A stretch of 5,231 nt of DNA from Candidatus Aenigmatarchaeota archaeon (GTDB lineage: Archaea > Aenigmatarchaeota > Aenigmatarchaeia > QMZP01). Made by a program: the position numbers and the translations under genes. The DNA lies in the NCBI GenBank assembly GCA_016202785.1, contig JACQOC010000019.1:1-5231 (forward strand), in the 5' to 3' direction. Shown here piece by piece: positions 1 through 3,400 of the stretch (the first letter of the stretch is position 1; every line of letters starts with the position of its first letter). The notes beneath the pieces were generated by a model. It searched no databases, had not been told where the DNA came from, and saw nothing but the letters and a program-made list of their open reading frames with translations.

Positions 1-4
1 ACCG

Positions 5-31
5 ACTGACGCCTTTGGCGTCGGTTTGTTT
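5..31 (+). terminator. Hairpin with T-rich tail, possible terminator of an upstream plus-strand gene
   Basis: Positions 5-13 pair with 17-25 across a TTT loop (nine pairs, one of them G-T), followed by TTTGTTT at 25-31. An alternative fold pairs 1-6 (ACCGAC) with 20-25 (GTCGGT). A stem followed by a T run on the plus strand would suit transcription leaving a gene to the left and converging on the minus-strand antitoxin-like gene. In archaea T-rich tracts terminate transcription and hairpins are optional, so the role is inferred. The core GACGCC-TTT-GGCGTC also resembles the palindromes inside the large gene. Confidence 0.4.
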
Positions 32-61
32 CGGATTTCCCACACCCAGCGTCAATAATAA

Positions 62-304
62 TTATAATTGCAGCTCATGCCTTCTGGCGGCTCTTTCCTT
101 CAGTTCTCCAGCCAGCCTCATGGCCTGTTCATCCGTCAGCTTGGATTTCTTTGCTAAAGCTTTTAGTGTCTTGAAAGCGACTTTCTCTTCAACAGACTTG
201 TCTAGCGCGCGTATGAACGCAAGCCTGAAGGAATCCTTCCACTCTCTGGATGACAATTCTATCGATTTTTCATATCCTTTCGGTACATCCAATTCGACTC
301 TCAT
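62..304 (-). CDS. Small VapB-type antitoxin-like protein (80 aa)
   Basis: The product is a charged, soluble protein. It has a short N-terminal beta-like stretch (MRVELDVPKGY), a Trp/Phe-containing helix (EWKDSFRLAFIRALDKS), a Lys/Ala-rich helix (KVAFKTLKALAKKSK), then LTDEQAMRLAGELKERAARRH. The pattern SKLT-x-E/D-x-A-x-x-L/A-G-x-x-L/I-K at about residues 53-69 recalls the C-terminal region of archaeal VapB-like antitoxins, which bind and neutralise PIN-domain VapC ribonucleases and autoregulate their operon. That assignment is from memory of the family, not a search. I chose the ATG at 304 because the TATA-like box centred near 329.5 lies about 25 bases upstream, which fits a leaderless transcript. 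A GTG at 310 would add two residues (M-Y) and has a weak GGTAAT upstream. The stop is TAA at 62-64. No PIN-domain start is visible in the remaining 61 bases downstream, so a partner would lie outside the window or be absent. The opposite-strand 105-codon frame is Ser/Cys-rich and looks like a shadow. Confidence 0.65.
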   Translation of the reverse strand: MRVELDVPKGYEKSIELSSREWKDSFRLAFIRALDKSVEEKVAFKTLKALAKKSKLTDEQAMRLAGELKERAARRHELQL

Positions 305-325
305 ATACACAAATTACCAAAAGAG

Positions 326-333
326 TTTATAAA
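326..333 (-). promoter_or_regulatory. Palindromic TATA-like box TTTATAAA between divergent genes
   Basis: TTTATAAA is its own reverse complement and sits in a 40-base AT-rich spacer. Its centre is about 25 bases from the ATG at 304, the usual archaeal distance from TATA centre to transcription start, which implies a leaderless antitoxin mRNA. For the plus-strand gene it lies only about 15 bases from the ATG at 345, so transcripts fired rightward from it would begin inside the coding region. The purine-rich flank AAAAGAG on its left would nonetheless suit a rightward TFB-recognition element, so direction is not fully decided by sequence. A weaker CATATAC at 302-308 could serve the large gene, giving a leader of roughly 14 bases. 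Confidence 0.5.
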
Positions 334-339
334 GATGAT
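334..339 (+). promoter_or_regulatory. Shine-Dalgarno-like GATGAT before the large gene
   Basis: GATGAT lies five bases before the ATG at 345 and differs by one base from GGTGAT, the part of the archaeal ribosome-binding consensus complementary to the 16S 3' end. An in-frame TGA at 336-338 overlaps it, so no start further upstream is possible in this frame. Together these fix the start of the large protein at 345. Confidence 0.45.
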
Positions 340-344
340 ATAAA

Positions 345-452
345 ATGAAGAAAATAAGCGGCTTAAACAGAAAAAATAAAGAAACTATCGGGGCAGGCGT
401 GCTAATCTCGCTAATGTTTCTTTCCATCCTTCTTGTGCAGACATCTTCCGCG
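345..452 (+). other. Signal peptide of the large surface protein
   Basis: Residues 1-36 have a basic n-region (Lys/Arg at 2, 3, 9, 10, 12), a hydrophobic core at about 17-31 (AGVLISLMFLSILLV) and a polar c-region ending in SSA before Gln37, a fair signal peptidase I site (S-S-A|Q). This supports Sec-dependent export and confirms the ATG at 345, since a start at the GTG of codon 19 would lose the basic n-region. Confidence 0.85.
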
Positions 453-3400
453 CAGCTCACGTTCCAGGGCAGGGCGTGCAGCGGGAACAGCGTCTGCGAC
501 GTCATCCGCAGCTGCAACGCAGACGGATGCACGAGCAGCTTCGAGAACTGTCAGGCATGCCCCTCCACTACAAAAACATGCCCCTCCGGGCCGTTGCGCG
601 TGCCCAGCGTATGCGTCGATTCCGGGACGCCGCAGTGCAGGGATGCTTCAGCATCAGCTACGTGCCCATCCGGTCCTCCTTCTGGCGTAGGGGAGGGCGA
701 GCCTTACACTGTCCTTACGTTCACAGTTTTCACCAAAAAGAACCTTGTCATAACCGTGGCGCCGCAGAGCCAGACGACGTTGGCGGGCAAGACGCTCAAT
801 TACAAGGCGACCGTGGAGAACAAGAATCCCAAGCAGCTTACGTTCCAGCTCAGCTCGCAGGTTCCGGAAGGCTGGCAGATAAACATGCCCGCGACGCTCT
901 CCGTGGCGGCTAACGGAAAGGCCGAGGTTTCTTTCCGCGTGACGTCAAGCGAGACAGCCTCGGACGCCGGCTACCCCATAATCATCGGCATGTTCAATTC
1001 CGAGCTCAACCTGTTCGGGACAGCCACGGCGACATACGTCGTGGCATCACGCGGCTCGCCGACAGTTTCTGCTGCTCCAAAGAGCCAGCCGGGCTATCCG
1101 GGGCAGCCGCTTTTCTACAACATTTCCGTCACGAACAACGACCCGGCGGAGTTCGACGCGTCAAGCATAAGCCTCCGCGCCAGCACCCCGGACGGATTCA
1201 AGGCAGTGTTCACGCCCGGCAGCATAACCGTGAAGCCCGGGGCCACGGAACACGTGCGCCTCGATGTCACGTCGCCTGGCAACGCCACGGAAGCGTCTTA
1301 TGCGATAACGGTGAACGCGACAGCTAACAGGCTGACTGCCACGGAGTTCATCGAATACAAGATAGATTTCTGCGGCGACAGCGTCTGCCAGCAGGGCGAG
1401 GAAGGCTCGACAGACGCACAAGGTGCGTCATCTGCCAGATGCGCGAAGGACTGCCCTTCAGACCCGAGCTTCTCATGCAGCGGACGCTGTGAAAGGGAGG
1501 TCGACGACGGCCTGGAATTTTCCGCGAAGGTCAGCATCCCTTATAATAAATTCATCGTCTGCAGCAGGAATTCATCGCTTTCCGCGTGCGCGCAGGCGGC
1601 AGGAAAAGCGCCAACAGGCGCATTCCCGGGCATCAACATCAACGGCACGAACACGACCGCGAACTGCGGCATAGGGAAGCCGTGCCTGTGCACATCTTCC
1701 AGCATAGCGGCGTGCAAGGCGCTCTGCGTGGACAACCGCGGCGTATATTATCTTGCCGCGAGCACTGGAAATAGCAGCGTGCGCGGTTTGGTGAACTGGA
1801 GCTACGCGTGCCCGTTTGTTGATTTGCCGGAGATAAAGGCGCTCCGCGAATCCTTTGCCAGTGCGCGCAACGAATACGAGAAAGCGCAGAGCGCGCTAAG
1901 GGAATCGCTCAGCGCGCCTAACATGACGCTTCAAAGGAAGTCGGAGATACGCCCGTGCATCGACGCCCTGTCAGGCATAATATCTGACGCACGCGACTAT
2001 GTCGCTTATCTCGACGCAGTCATAGCGTGGCCGGGCATCAGCAATACCACTGCAGCGAGACTGCGCACCGCTTCGCTCAGGACAGGCATAGAATCGACAT
2101 ACAATACTTACTGCCGCGGCGCCTCGGGGCTGCTGCAGCTTGGGTTGAGCATTCCGCAGCTCGAGAAAGGCGAAACCGGGCAGTTAATAGCCGCGCTTAG
2201 CAACATCGGCGGCACGCCTTACTACGGCTATGTCCAGTGCGACTTGACAGGTGCGGCTGGCGAAAAACAGCAGCAGAACAGCACCTGCGGGCCTATCAGC
2301 GGGCAGTCATCTGCAGGATCCGGGCTTGATGTCAATGCCAGCTCCGCAGGCCGCTGGAGCGCGCGATGCCGCGCATTCGGCTCGCTTTTGCCCGATTGTT
2401 CGCTTGCCGCGGTGCACAGTGAAGCAGCTGTTCAGTTCAACGTCTCCACGCGCGAGGCCTTCGTCGTCGACGTTACCGGAAGCTGCGCGGGCAATTTGAC
2501 ATGCGCGGTGCGCGGCTCGCAAGGCGATTGCGTCGGCTGCCGCGTGTCGAACAACGCACAAAGTGCGTCAGCCAGCTCTGGAGAATGCACGCTCATCAGC
2601 AGCAACGGCACGAGCAGGTTCAGCTGTCCAAAAAGCAGCTATGGCAACCACACGCTCTTCGGCTATTCTCTCGATAATGACAGGTGCAAGCCGGTGCAGC
2701 CGCAGGAGAAGAACATATCCGTAAGATGCCCGGGCTGCGGCGACGGCGCAATCGACGCGGGAGAACAGTGCGAGCTGCCATACTCAAACAACAACCAGCG
2801 GTGCACGCAGACGCAGAGCACGTGCGAGGGAAAGCTGTTTGGGCTGCGGGACGCAGCAGGCTTCTGCAGCGCAGGCTGCTTGTGCAGCTACGACCAATAT
2901 GAGTTCAGCTGCACGCGCGGGCAGTGCGGGGCTGAATGCGAGGACGGCGAGACAAGGACTGTTACAATTAATGGCACCGGCGGAAGCTGCGCGTGCGTTC
3001 AGCAGTGTTCCAGCGGCTGTGCGTGGAATCCCTGCGACTGTGAAGCAGGCACCGGCACAGGCACGACAGGAACCGGCACAGGCACGACAGGAACAGGCGC
3101 AAGCGGCGCTGGAGCCGCAAACCCGCCTTCTGTGCAGGTTAGCCATTCGCTAACCGGCGCGACAGCCACGCTGACGGCAACAGCGGCAAATGCTACAGAC
3201 ATCGAGATATACGTGGACGGGTTAATTGTCAGGAGCTGCCAGTCATCGCCCTGCACGCTGACAGCCTCCTATTCTCCAGGCGTTCACACTTATTTCGGGC
3301 GCGCGGTCAACCCGGTTGGCACGGACACAGACCCCGACCAGGGAACCAAGTCATTCACAATACCGACAACTGCTGCGAACCAGACGTCCAACGGGACGAC

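Noticed and set aside
15..332. Plus-strand 105-codon frame opposite the antitoxin-like gene
   Set aside because: Its Ser/Phe/Cys-rich translation has no recognisable pattern and mirrors the coherent minus-strand protein, which has a promoter at the right distance.
476..913. Plus-strand 145-codon frame overlapping the start of the large gene
   Set aside because: Arg/Gln/His-rich out-of-frame reading with no motif; the frame from 345 contains a signal peptide and continuous domains through the same bases.
1155..1162. GACGCGTC palindrome as a further copy of the intragenic element
   Set aside because: It has no loop and no similarity beyond the GACGC arm, and an 8-bp palindrome is expected by chance in GC-rich DNA.
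2784..3153. Overlapping Ala/Cys- and Ala/Gln-rich frames on both strands near the cysteine block
   Set aside because: Low-complexity translations produced by TGC/GCA-rich codons and the 21-bp tandem repeat.
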